This document shows, piece by piece, positions 10,902 to 23,000 of a DNA stretch of 64,000 bases (its first letter is position 1; the number at the start of each line of letters is the position of its first letter). The stretch spans positions 34,713,785-34,777,784 of the forward strand of contig OX243815.1 in the NCBI GenBank assembly GCA_945859605.1. The letters are read 5' to 3'. The notes below the pieces were generated by a model. The model made no database searches, was not told the DNA's origin, and saw only the letters and a program-made list of their open reading frames with translations. The translations under genes and the position numbers were made by a program. Source of the DNA: Lumbricus rubellus (Eukaryota > Annelida > Clitellata > Crassiclitellata > Lumbricidae).

Positions 10902-11240
10902 ATGATATTGTCTCCTGCCCATTACTCTCATAACATGACAAATGAATCTGTGATCCAGGAGATAGGACAACTAATAGGGGATATGTCATTGCTGCAGAGA
11001 ATCATCAAACAGAAGCTGGTGTATTTTGGTCATTTGATGCGCAGGGATGGATTGGAGAAGGTGATGATGCTGGCGTGTGGAGAGGGTACGAGGAGAAGAG
11101 GACGGCTGAGGACCAGAAGATTTAGAAAGGACGACAGGAATGAATATTGAAAAACTGAGAGATGCAACGCAGTACAGAACGGAGTGGAGTGGTCATGAAG
11201 GTCGCTAGAGTTCTTCAAACTGACGGCAAAAGGTGACAAG
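10902..11240 (+). pseudogene. RTE-clade retrotransposon 3' fragment
   Basis: An open stretch (10902-11150) encodes TNESVIQEIGQL, then KLVYFGHLMRRDGLEKVMM and EGTRRRGRLRTRR, the terminal segment of RTE proteins, then decays. The 3' end reads CTGACGGCAAAAGGTGA, matching the ends of the copies at 2.0 and 36.2 kb. Confidence 0.75.
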
Positions 11241-11419
11241 GTGAGCCAGTTAAGAAAAAAAGATAAACTTGAGATTTCTAAACCGAAGTGATTATATTGG
11301 CAAATATTGGCAAAGGTCAGAACAGCTGTGGCAAATGGTTATCAAGAAGGGAAAAACTGTATGATACTTTGGTCAGATCATGCACTAGTAACCAGAATAC
11401 TTGAAAACAGATATCGGAT

Positions 11420-12960
11420 CAACACAATTCAATGATCATTCCTCAATTAAATATAACTTAAACTTGCTCAAAGTTGGAAGGGATGTTCCATGTGATTGGG
11501 CCCTGGCATTTAATGGAAAACAGCTTCGGATTGATTCTAGCAAAGCCTGGCCGAATATTACCTGTGTGTCTAGTGTAATGTTGATGCACAGATGATGCCA
11601 GTTTAAAATAATTATTAAAACAAGGTGGTAACAAATTATTGTGGTACCGGTACATGAAGAGGCCAGTTTGGAGCCTATTGATGTTTGATATAGTTAGTAT
11701 ACCAGGTGCGGTTAATTTTGAAGGTGTCCTTGGTACTAAGTCTCAAATGGATGCGGCAGACAGTTTTTATAGACGATTTTTGGAGAACAACCAAACAATG
11801 GAGAGTTTGAGAGTATTTAACACCCCAGGAGATATTACAATGTGAAAAATATGGATAGACAAGCGTATAATAGAGGTTGATGAGGATATTCAAAGGCAAG
11901 TATTCTTTGTAGTATACCCATGTTCTTAGCTCGTTTTTTGGCAATCTGTGAAATATGTTCTTTCCAATTCAAATAATAAACAAAATTCTCTTCTTTAGGT
12001 TAGCTGCCTCTCGGCCGGTCCAGATGCCCAACGACGCCACTCTTCTCGATGTTGTTCTTTTTCTTTGAGTTTTCCATATCCATCCACCATCATCCAGTCC
12101 AAGAACTTTTCCCTAGGTCTCTCTCTTTCCCTCTTCCCATCCACAATGTCTCTTTGCAAGGAGTTGCCTCTCAGTACATGTCTCCTCTTCCACCTTCTTC
12201 AGTACTTCTTCATTTGGTTTATATTCTGTCCAGCTGACCCTTTCCATCCTCCTTCATATCCACATCTCAAACGCTTCTATTCATTTGACATCCTCCTTTC
12301 TCATCGTCCAGGTCTCTGCTCCGTACAGTGTGACTCTCCAGATCGCTACAGAATCAATAATGGCACATAAAAACATGGTTGAGGTCACCTGGTTAATAGA
12401 TGGCAATATGTAAATTATCTGGTGGGGGGTGTTTTACGCTTAGCATAGAAAACAATATATTTAGTTGTAGTCAGATTAAGGGACAGCTTCTTAGTTCTAA
12501 ACCGGAGTGATATTAGTTTGAGTTCACTATTAGCCCTGCAAAATAGATCGGTGATAGATTTATCGTTAATTAAGGAAGGCATTAGTGTCATCAGCAAACA
12601 ACACCAGTTTGGATAAAGAAGATATAGTAGACAACTCATTTACATGAAGAAAGAACAAGAGGGGAGGCCGAGAATCGAACCCTGGGGAACACCACACGAT
12701 TCACATGTATATTACTAGAATAAGAAGAAGAATCACTGAACTTTGAGTTTTCTAATTAGAATACTGTGATTTACCGTATCGAAAGCTTTTCGATAAGTCA
12801 AAAAAAAATCCCATTGAAAAAAGAATTATTATTCATAGTCTCCTATATGTTACTTTGAATATCCATAAGAGCCATAAAGGCAAAATGGTTCCTTTAAAAT
12901 CCATATTGGTTGGGGGCCAAAAGATTATACTTATTAAAAAATGAAAGAAGTCTGCTATGC
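11420..12960 (-). pseudogene. CR1/L2-like LINE ORF2 remains, interrupted by an RTE piece
   Basis: On the minus strand from 12960 down, RT pieces appear in order: NQYGF and MALMDI (near 12860-12910), FDLSKSF, LFADD (catalytic Asp pair, near 12600), LSLNLTTTKYIVF (near 12470). After a break come a WKEHISQ-like thumb segment (near 11950), LVYPYFSHCNISWG (near 11840), and a C-terminal HQHYTRHTGNIRP / FSIKCQGPITWN block (11458-11655). The gap at about 12000-12385 is filled by an unrelated RTE fragment. Stops and frameshifts are frequent. Motif order identifies a CR1/L2-group LINE. Confidence 0.75.
12000..12385 (-). pseudogene. RTE-clade fragment inserted in the LINE
   Basis: The minus strand gives ETWTMRKEDV, IEAFEMWI, RRMERVSWTEYKPNEEVL and a basic tail, the post-RT part of an RTE protein, with several stops. 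The LINE RT resumes on both sides in the same orientation, so this is a nested insertion. I could not define the exact borders. Confidence 0.65.
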
Positions 12961-13194
12961 ATTAACCTTTCCATTACACTGGACAACAAATTTTCATGAT
13001 AGTTTTTGCCTCTGACATGAATTTTGGCAATTTCTTAGAGATTTTAGGGTGCTGAACACGAATATGACAATGAAATTTCATGATTGGCTCCGGTTTCTCT
13101 GAAATCTTCTAGAGTTTCTATCATAGAATAGAATAGAACAATGCGTACATATGAAATTTGCATCAATAAAGTTCGCTTCTACTTCCCACTGTCC

Positions 13195-13395
13195 CTTGTA
13201 TATCCCCACTTGTTACACCGCCTCTTCAGGAATCTACTGAGAGGACACTGAATCGGAGTTTCATGAAACGCACGAGCAACTGCGAGTGAAGGATTTGCTC
13301 AGGGTCCCTATGCGGCGACTTAAGGTGGATTGAAACCCCAAAACTTTCCAACTCCAAGGCACTGAATATGCCCCTACACCACAGCGCCCAACATA
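13195..13395 (-). mobile_element. tRNA-headed SINE, family 1, copy a
   Basis: On the minus strand: a GGGCGCTGTGGTGTAGGGG head, an internal pol III B-box-like GGTTTCAATCC (complement of 13327-13337), then a body ending CCTGAAGAGGCGGTGTAACA. The same head-body-tail order is at 37.76 and 39.11 kb on the plus strand. The GAGGCGCTATA-type tail is shared with L2-like LINE 3' ends in this window. Confidence 0.7.
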
Positions 13396-13439
13396 GTAGG
13401 TGTATAGTCAGCCAATATATACTTATACTGTTTTCCATT

Positions 13440-14690
13440 AATGCAATATCTTCTTGAAAACGTTCACCGTTCTCATCACTATATCCATGCTGCAGTTGAC
13501 GGGGGAAAGTCCAAGTTGGAACGAAGAAGTGGACTTTTTAGGACACATTGCAGCCAACTTTGCGATACATAGTATCATAGGCAACATTTACTCAACCAAA
13601 TCCTTGTTGTTTTCTGCCCTGACATTAGAGAAGAAGTTAGTTAATACCAAACGAAATGCGTCCGAAGCTTGTTTCTCGTCACCCTGAAGCAGGTTGTCGA
13701 ACATCTCTCAGAATAGCCGACCGATCTGAGGACCAACAAAAATGCAATTTTTAATTTTTGCTTCGTCAAGAAATTTGACACACAAGTACCTGAAAGCTTA
13801 TTCGCAGTATAATTATGAATTATATGACGTCCTTCATCACACCGAGTTTGGTGTTTAACGACGATAACAAGATTTTTCTGTGTTTCAACCAGTGCTAGGT
13901 GTTGCACAATGCACATAGCCTACTTCTCTCCGATGCTCTGAGATTTCCTCCCATGACAGTTTCTCCTGACTTAGTACAAAGTCCTTGCTCGACTTTCCTA
14001 TTCCCATAGAAAACATCAGTGTTCAGTATATCCAAGCTGCAGACTCGTCAAGAGAGCCAGTACACCTTCAAGTCACAACAGAGATGCAGACCTAATTGTA
14101 TTGAACAACATTCAACAAGTGTTTTAGGTTGTCATAGGTTCCTTCACTAGGACAGCAAGGCCGAACGGAATGGATGTTGGTTTCTATTATGCTGCAGCAC
14201 TGCTTTGAGACTCAATTTCGGGGAGTCTATGAGTAGTCGCCATTCTTGATGGTAATGTTTGATTCCGAGGGCATTCATCAGACAATCTACATCGGAGTAG
14301 AAGACAAGTGAATATTCCTTGGTGAAATTATCCTCAAACTGCTCAGGACGAGTGCGAAACGATGTTACTCGGGTATTTTTCTGAAGAAGATTCCATTCTT
14401 GTAAGTCTTGATCCAAGTAACTCCGCCTTCGCCCTGGATAGGTCCAGGTCGCGAACAAGATCGTTCAGTTCACCTTGAGTCAGGATGTGTGGCGTAGATG
14501 ATGCACAGTGGCAGATCTATTGGATTGGACTGGATTAGATGCTGAAGGCTGCGGAGAACCTGAAGTCGCTTGTAACATCATCATTATCATCTGAATCAGT
14601 GACAAATTCTTTTGGTAGATTCGGAACACAAAGTCCTTCACCATGCTGAGCGGGGCTGATCGAGATGGCATACTCTGGTACACTATTGAA
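13440..14690 (-). pseudogene. Decayed copy of a repetitive transposon-associated protein
   Basis: The longest minus frame (14147-14458) encodes LQEWNLLQKNTRVTSF, YSLVFYSDVDCLMNALG and EWRLLIDSPKLSLKAVLQHN. I recognise this pattern (RLQEKNLL, LVYC-DV-GLM, EWRLFIDSSKRSLK-VLLHN) from an uncharacterised protein family repeated in many invertebrate genomes and usually treated as transposon-derived. Further down the same strand come KNCIFVGPQIGRLF, AFRLVLTNFFSNVRAENNKDLVE and CPKKSTSSFQLGL, again in the family's order, but separated by frameshifts and stops. Its biochemical role is not known to me. The family assignment is from memory of the pattern and needs a search. Confidence 0.6.
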
Positions 14691-14699
14691 CACTTCTAT

Positions 14700-15560
14700 C
14701 TCCTTGTCATGCCTTCAGAAGTAGGTAGAACCACGCATAAGTATACCGTAGCAATTATTTGCGTGATTGCTTTGAACAGCAGAAGAGAATCGGCCATTTA
14801 TCGTTTTTCAACTACTTTGGAAAATTTCTGGCACACGCGGTTAAATTCAAAGGCTAATAATGCAATACGATACATTATTGTGTTTCAATCATGTAGTTTG
14901 AAATGGAGTGGTGAGGAAAATAATGCTTGCTCACTGTAGCGTATATAATGCTTCTTAAACAAATAAACTTATGAACTGATAAACTGTTTAATATTAAATC
15001 ATAGGTAGAAGTTAAGCAAGTCAATTAACTGGCGTATTAGCTAATTCATTATTATTATTTGGCATAATCAATACGAAATGAACAGACGGCATTTATAATT
15101 GAGCTACAAAAGTACGCAATCAACAGTTGCTTAGTAACGCGTCAGCAACGCGTCAGCGACGCGTCATCAAGCAGGCGGCATATGACGTCAACCTTGGGGA
15201 AAAGTAAATGAATCGAGCAAGGCAAGATTGATCCCGGCTAAGATGGCGGATGTGAAGACATGTTCATTTGTGAATGTTTCATGTAAAACGTTAATTCTTC
15301 GACGATTGCTTTCAGAACTTTACCAAAACGTTTAGTTCCAACACGGCCGGGTTTCCAGAATGCTTTTTGGGGAAAAGCGCAATCTTTTAAACCAAAAAAG
15401 CAACTTTGCAAATTCTACCGTTTTCAACACATACGCCCGTCGATAAGCCTTGCCTTTAATTTTAAGGTTTTAAATAAATTACGATAGGAAGCGAATTCTT
15501 TGGTTGTATTAAAAAATTTCTTATAAGAGCAGAGATTTTTTTACATGATTTAATGAGAGC
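14700..15560. other. Intergenic; short CGCGTCAGCAA triplication
   Basis: No convincing gene. At about 15135-15172 the word ACGCGTCAGC(A/G)A is repeated about three times in tandem. The rest is AT-rich unique-looking sequence. Confidence 0.5.
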
Positions 15561-16240
15561 CTTTGTCATCTAGGGTTGTTTTTGGCTCTAATAGTGCCAT
15601 TAGGCGCGCTATTTGAAAGTGGAAATGATTTCGCTCTTCCAAGACAAAAATGTATTGGAAGAGCGAGTAGGCAGATGCTTTATATCCACTAACACAAAGG
15701 GACTGAATTGAGGACCAGTCACTATCCTGGAGAAGAGAGATAAAGCAGAGTCGAAATTTCTTCGTTTAGAACTTCGATTAGTCTTAGGTTTGAGATCGAG
15801 GTACATGAGAATGGGCAGGTAGTCGGAAACATCTGATATACATATGCATGAATCCTGGCGTATAGATAACGAGTTAGTGAAAATGTTATCAATCTCAGTA
15901 ATCCTAGTTTGTCTCAGTATGGAAGGAAAAAGTGGATGATGTCATAAATTGAAAAAATTGGATGTTGGTTGATGATCATTGGAACGAAGTAGATAAATGT
16001 TAAATCCTCTGCTAATCTACTATTGAAGATTGGTTAACTTCGTAAAATCAGTTGTAAAAGCATCGATGGAGCACCTAGTGGCCTATAAACAAACGCAATA
16101 ATTAAATCCTTGTCTGTATCCTGACGGATTTTTATCAAGATGCTTTCAAGAGTGCCAAAGTTGAAGGCCTTTTTAGCGCACCGTGTAGAGTGTAGACTAC
16201 AATATGTATGTGTGCACATATATAAATAATAGGAAAGCTG
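15560..16240 (-). pseudogene. LINE endonuclease domain fragment
   Basis: The minus strand gives KIRQDTDKDLIIAFVYRPLG (near 16130-16080), then an EIDNIFTNSLS-like block (near 15880) and a CISDVSDYLPILMYLDLK block (near 15820). These are the YRPP and SDH-region motifs of LINE AP-endonucleases. Several frame breaks. Related to, but different from, the copy at 2790-3480. Confidence 0.7.
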
Positions 16241-16748
16241 CATCTAATTATAGCGCTGTTGGCGCTTCATTCTATTGCACCTCTGCAACAACAGCTGCTG
16301 GGCACGCAGCGTGCAATAAATGATAAATGCATCTTTATATGATGCATGTTTACTAAAATTGGCAAAATGTAAACGATAGTGGCAAATTATTGTGAACGCT
16401 ACTGGAGTTATAATTCTAAATAATAACCGAGAATTTGTTACACAAATAATAATTAAATCCTGGATATACATAGGCATGCAGTCATGCATTTATTTTCATG
16501 TATTCCAGGTAAACTACGTTCTCTGCCAGTAAAACATTAAAAATTTTATCGCCTGATGCAACGACATTCCTGAACGGCAGTTAACAATTGCAAGCAAGGT
16601 CGGAGTGTGAAACCGTACCAGTTCTACACGTCTGGCATTAATTTCTAGAACATCTGCAAACACAGATGGCAACTTATTTCAGAAATTTGTGATTCACATC
16701 GCTGGTCTACGTTACCAATGAAAAGCAGTTGTCTTCCATTTTGACAAC

Positions 16749-17096
16749 ATGGCCGATATGGTGCGAGAAAAAGAGTTTAAGCCGACTGGTCGACTTTGGC
16801 TCCACATTAAAATATTGTACTTGCTCTTATGCTTGCTTTGTCTTTCTCTAACAATTGCCTGTTTCTTACTTTTACACGCGAGGCATGTAAATCTGGATAA
16901 ATCTGTGAGTGAACTACACCGGTCCACATTTCAAGGGCATACTGGATTATTACGAATGAAGCGATACCTGACTGAGGTGAAAACTGCCGAAGATCGTAGT
17001 ACAAATAGAAAAGCACGAAAAAGCACAAAAATTCGGAATCAAAGTGTCCAATCCGATGGCGATTGGGTGTGGATGTCTTCATTTTCCAGAATACCA
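16749..17096 (+). CDS. Colmedin-like exon 1: cytoplasmic tail, membrane anchor, stalk
   Basis: Encodes residues 1-116. A basic, charged N-terminus (MADMVREKEFKPTGR) is followed by a strongly hydrophobic run, ILYLLLCLLCLSLTIACFLL, then an extracellular-type stalk rich in Lys/Arg/Ser, including NRKARKSTKIRNQ. A membrane segment this close to the N-terminus with positive charges before it and no cleavage site predicts type II topology. The exon ends on a codon boundary at ATACCA|GTAAGT. The open frame continues only five codons into the intron before a stop. Confidence 0.85.
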
Positions 17097-20000
17097 GTAA
17101 GTTTTTTTTAACAAATTATTGTTGAGCAATGGCAACTTTTACATTTTTTCACTTGATGCAACGACGTTCTTGAATTGAATTGCGCGTCATTCAATTATTC
17201 AATCACTGACCATTTCATCGAAATTTAAGCAATCATACACACCAGCATGGTAACTAAAAAATAGTTATTTTGAGTTTTAGCGTTTTATAGACAAAGTTTA
17301 AAGCATCTTCTATTTATTTTATACCTTCATTATGGAATGTGTTTTCGGAACTTAGTGCCCATTTTGTTCGACCTGTTATATCCCACTTCTGAAGCCTGAA
17401 AGGCTCGCTCACCATGAAAACCATTTCCAGGCAAAATGACCTTGAAATATCAGCGTTTTCTCATGATGAAAAAATTGGCATGCTCAGGATATTGAAGATA
17501 TCAAGGTGTGCTTCAGTATGCAAATTGCTATATTAGTTCAGGCAAATCACATAAATAATAAATACACTGTGAGCCATAAAAACCGGGCCACTTTATTTTT
17601 AGCTATATCTCGGTCGGTACTTTAACAATTTTTATAGTTTATGTGTCGTTTGAAAGAAAAATTAAATCTCTACGATTTACTTATTTACTTGCGCGATGAC
17701 GTCATATCCGTTTCGCAGCATAATGTAAATAAAGTTGATGGTTGAAAATTTGAGTTAAAATTTTAAAATGTTGAGCTTTAAGGATAAAATTTTAATTAAA
17801 AATCTGCGGGAATGCAAAAATTATTCTTCTAGACGATTAATTAAGGAATTTCCGAGCAAGAATTGGAAAAGAAAAACATTAGATGACTCTGCGAAAGTTG
17901 AGAACTACCGGTTCAGTTGAACGCGCTGCGGGAAGTGGTCGGCCAAAATCGTCGCGTCATTTTCCAACAAGATTCAGCTCCGGCGCATAGGGCTCGGGAA
18001 ACAATTGAGTATCTGTCTCGCAATGCACCATACTTCATAGGGCCAGAGATATGGCCACCCAATTCGCCTGACCTAAATCCAGTCGATTATTCCATCTGGT
18101 CCATTATGGAACAGCGCGTGTACAAAAAGCGCATTCAGAACACTGATGAACTTCGGCAGTGTCTCGTATCCGTCTGGAACGATCTGGAACAACATCTTAT
18201 TGACACTGCAATTACATAAATAATAATAGTGGCGACGTCGCTTGGCAAAATGTGTACGTGAAAAAGGAAGTAATTTTGAACACAAACTTTAAACAAATAA
18301 AGGCACTGAAGAATTGTTTGCATTTAAGTAGTAAAAATACAGCATTGATCGATTCTCACGTGTTTTTTTAGTGTCTTCAGTTTTGCAAGACAAGTTTAAC
18401 ATACCTGTAGGATGAAATCGATAATATTTATTTCTGCTCTTTAGAGTATTGATTCCTGTTTAAAATAATGCAAAAAGTGTAAAAATCGGTAAAGAAATGA
18501 CAGAGATATAGCTAAACATAAAGTGGCCCGGTTTTTTATGGCTCACAGTATATATATGTGTAGACTGCGGAAAATAGATCTATCAAGCCCAAAATGATTT
18601 GTCATAACCATGCAATTTCACAAAGTCGCGTCTCTTGAAAACTTTAGTCGGTTGGTATAATTGAGTGTCATAAAGTAAAAGTAAAGTCCTATCCCGTTCC
18701 ATGAAAAACATAGGGAGGCGCTCATCTTCTTTTGCATGGCAATGAACGAATCCCAAGCAAGGTCTTGGACACGAGGCAGTGTATTGCAGGACTTGCTTTT
18801 TACTTCCCAGCTTACGCTGGTACCATATTATACTGCTTAGTGACAGAAGCACGAGCCAAAGGTCGTTACCCAGAGTTGAACCCGCAACCTCACTCTCCAC
18901 CAGGTCGCACTACTACATTGAGGAAAACTTTAATGGAATATTTGGTCCAATTACCATGCACGGCTATAAAGAATGAGTACTTGATATGAAACCTTGTAAA
19001 ATTTGTTAACCAAAGTATGCCTGTATGAGAATTGCACAAGAAGATGAGGCACAAAACAAGCCGAGGTAGACCAAAATCGGGAACCGCAGTGGAAGAAAAC
19101 CAGCCATCGAATATGAGAATATATTATATTGACCTAGTTCGAATTTTCAAATTCCATAATAAGTAAATGATGTGTTTGATTTTCGATGTCACTTTTTTAA
19201 ATGATAATAAATGTTGTAGAGTCACATATTGCAGAGTTTCTGCGCATCAACTAAGGATTACTGTCCAGCTGGTTTTCCAGGGTTACCAGGGCTACCAGGT
19301 TTGTAAAATAATGTTTATTTGCTTAGTGTCCATGACCTGCGGACGTTTCATCTAAAGCTGCGCAATTGAACTGCTGTGCAGAATAACTTCTCGTTCAGTT
19401 AGGCCAAAATTAAAAAACAAATATCACATAATATCTGCGCCTCTGAGTAGTTTTTCTTGGAGGGGGTACTATATAAATTCCTCAATGAACAACGATGGAA
19501 CAGATTGAAGAACACGAGTAATGTTTTAAACGATGAGTATTTCGTCTTGCCATCAATATTTGGAAATGAAGTGTTCAGAGAAAACTGTACTACAGCATAT
19601 ATGTAATCAAACGTTCGCAAACTCTAAATAACCGTTATGTTTACGATTCTCTCTTCTAAATATCCCGAAGCAGTTTTCAGAAGTAATTTGATTGGTCAGT
19701 ATGTGAATCTTAGGCTTAGACTTGAGCAGTTTTATTATTTTTTATTATTGACAGTCTTCCATTTCTAATTATGAGGAAATGTTCAGTTTGATAATCCTGT
19801 ACGAATTAAAGCAAACACCAGTCGATAAATCGACCATGTTGGTTGGCAGCCTTATAAAACTTTACTTGATAGTTAATTTGGAAACATTTGTTCTAATTGT
19901 AAACGGTGAGTTCTGTCAACATCCGATCAGCTGGAGGAAACAGAGTCTACCAACATCACTCACCCGACCACGAAAATACATTATTGTTCTGTTATACTAT

Positions 20001-23000
20001 TATAGTCTTATTTCCCCCAATTTTAATGTCAAATTTGGAACATGAGTTGAATTAATTTTGCACACGGGCCATTGAATCTCACAAACGGCAAGAAGAGATA
20101 AATATGGAATAAAAGATATGCTAGCGATATAATTATTTTGGTTCTATTTTGGTAGCGGACAAAATGGTATGGACAAAATGGTGCGGACAAAACGGTGTAG
20201 ATAAATTGATGCTGGTTGAGGGTAATTTATTGCTGAAACAGAGAGTGGGTGCCTATTTTGTGGCTGAAATACAGCTCTAGTAAAGAAAAAAACTTGAGAA
20301 AAGGATACCGGATTGGCGAAAATAATGCTTCAGAAATGGAAGCTGGAGATGGAAGTCTTTCATTCGTGTGTTTCATGATGTATCCAGCTTCAATTTAGCC
20401 ATAAGATTCCTTAAACCAACCTCCATTTGTAATGCATATTTCCTTAATCCAGCTTCTATTTCAGCTATGAAAATACCCTATATCTAAAGCGTTATTTTCA
20501 TAAATCCAGCGTCCATTACACATATCAAAATATCCATGCAGAGCATTAATCTAGCTTCCATTTCATATGCGTCTTTCCATTAATCCAGCTTCCATTTCAT
20601 ATATAAAAATTCACAGATCCAGCTTTCATTTCATCCATACTATTTTGTCCGTACCATTTTGTCTGAACCATTTTGTCCGTACCATTTTGTCCGCTGCCAT
20701 TTTGTCCGGTCACCAATAATTTTACGTTATACGAAACAAGAAAGCTAAAAAGACAGGTTTTTGAGAGCAGATTTGAGCCTTAACTTCTGCAACAGAGACA
20801 AGCTGGTGTTGCAAATTAAATTTTTTGGGTACCATCGCCGTCTCATTCTCATCCAGTTTACTGTCGATTGTATTGTGACTAATACAACTGGTATCTTCGG
20901 CGGTGCCTGACAGCTAGACGAGCTCCAGTAAAGAAACAAACTTGAGAAAAGCAAGTAAAAGCTCCAGGTTAAGAAAATGCTCTTAAATTACAAGTTCTGC
21001 TAATTTGCAGCAGAAATTAATGGAGAAACTGCAATAAATATAATAATTAACATACAGCATATGATTACGGTATTTTCTAGGCAAAAAGGGCGAATCTGGA
21101 AGTCATGGAGAAAACGGGATTCCAGGTATCAAAGTAGATTTTGCTGCATGTTGTCATCCATCTTCGTTGTTAAAATTTATGTCGCTCCAAAAAATCGGCT
21201 CGTAGCTCTGTGTTTTTCCTTGCTTCTACGCATGATGGCTGTTTTTTTCGTGCCGTGTTCTATATAAAGGAGAATATTTTTGTCCAGAAAATTCAAAGCG
21301 CACAATTTTTCAGCTACTGACCTGAAACATTGTATATGAACAGACGTTCACAAGGATCATCCAGTAGAGCTATTATTAGCCCTTTATTCACTTTAAATTA
21401 CAAGATATACACATTATAATTTTTCTGTGTTACTTACGCTATCGCTGCAATTACGACGCCATATTGTAATCGTTTTGCAACAGCGACAACGTTGCTTTTG
21501 ACGTCGTTTTGACGTAATTTTTTCACCAAATATTAAGATCAAAGCCAGGCGCTATCGATGTAGCAACCATGGGAAAAGATAAGTGCTTTCGGGGAAGGAG
21601 CCCCGGACATGAGCTTTAACCAGCAGAGGGACATACATGTAAATTGGCATTATTATTATCACCTTGTGCCGTCGATTCTTGGAACTTTAGCGACCGCCAT
21701 GCTGAACCTTCTCCACGTATTACGATCTTCCGTCGCGACTCAGTTCCTCCAAGTTCATCTTTGTTCTCTCTTCCATCCACCTCCTAATTTTGCGTCCTCT
21801 CCTCCTTCTTCCATTACAACAGGCCACTCTCATCTCTTTTTCCAAGTAGTTCGCTCACATCACATGTCCGAAGAACGCTATCTTCTGCCTTGCCGCTCTA
21901 TGCCTCAATGGCATATTCCCTCTTGACTGTCCGATCTTTTATAATATGGATTCATTTGGTTTTTTTCAATCCATGAAGTTCTCAATACCTTCATCCATAT
22001 CCAAATTTTGCAAGCATCGATTTCCTTTTCTAAGGCCTTTGTTTTTGTCCACGTTTATCACCCATACAGCAGATTACAGCACCACTGGAAAAATCATTGC
22101 CTTTACAATTCTTGCTTTTGTCATCAGTCTCACGTGCTTATCTAATGTATATCTATAAGAGAGGATGTTTATTTATTTGTTTATTTATATATATTTGTCC
22201 AGAATGTACGCCCACAGTTTCGCAGCTATTGATCTGAAAGTTTGCACCTAGAAAGGGGTCCATAAAACTTAGCAAGTGCAGGGGTTGGCGAATTTCAAAC
22301 ACCAAGGTGACAATAATAATACCTAACAAGAGTCATATGGATACTCTCGCTAGTTACCGGAAAGTTATGAATCACGTCTCATGCCACTTGTACCGTGTCA
22401 ACCACAAAGTTTTGAAGAAGTGCTCCATCTTTTCCGGAGAGGTAAGCATTGGGTATACTTTCCGGAGAGGTAAGCATTGGGTATACTTTAGGCCGAGTTA
22501 GTTTTTGTGCACAACGGAATGGAGCATCAGCTAATTGAGACTTTTTCGGAATTCATCAACCTCTTGCTTCGCGGCGATGTCAGACCAATTTTGCTTGGGG
22601 CAATATGATTGCCATCAACACATGTAAAGTCTGACCTCAAAATGTGATTTTTTACTATCGGCGGTAACTTGGATGTGGCCCGGTAGCATATAGGCATTCC
22701 GTGCCCGGTTTCGTAGCATTGCAGCGATAGCGCTTACTCAATGGACGATTCCAGATTATGAATATTCATAACCAGTTACGTGTCTAGTGTCTTCTCGTGC
22801 GCTGTTGTTGCTGCTGTTGTTGGCTCACGGGGGAAATGGCCGATTGCGGAGCTTTTAAAGTTTTAATTAAGGATTTGCCATTTCGATGGTGAAGTATTCG
22901 AAAAGTGTGATGGAATAGCCCACCAATATAATAGTCTAATCATCTCTAATGACAACTTGCGACGATTCAGACATAGCGAAGTTCAACGTTTGCAGGTTTT

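Noticed and set aside
16531..17175. The word TGATGCAACGACRTTCYTGAA on both sides of colmedin-like exon 1 as a regulatory pair
   Set aside because: Two copies of a ~21-base word in AT-rich sequence are not enough to claim a regulatory site. I note it only as a short repeat.
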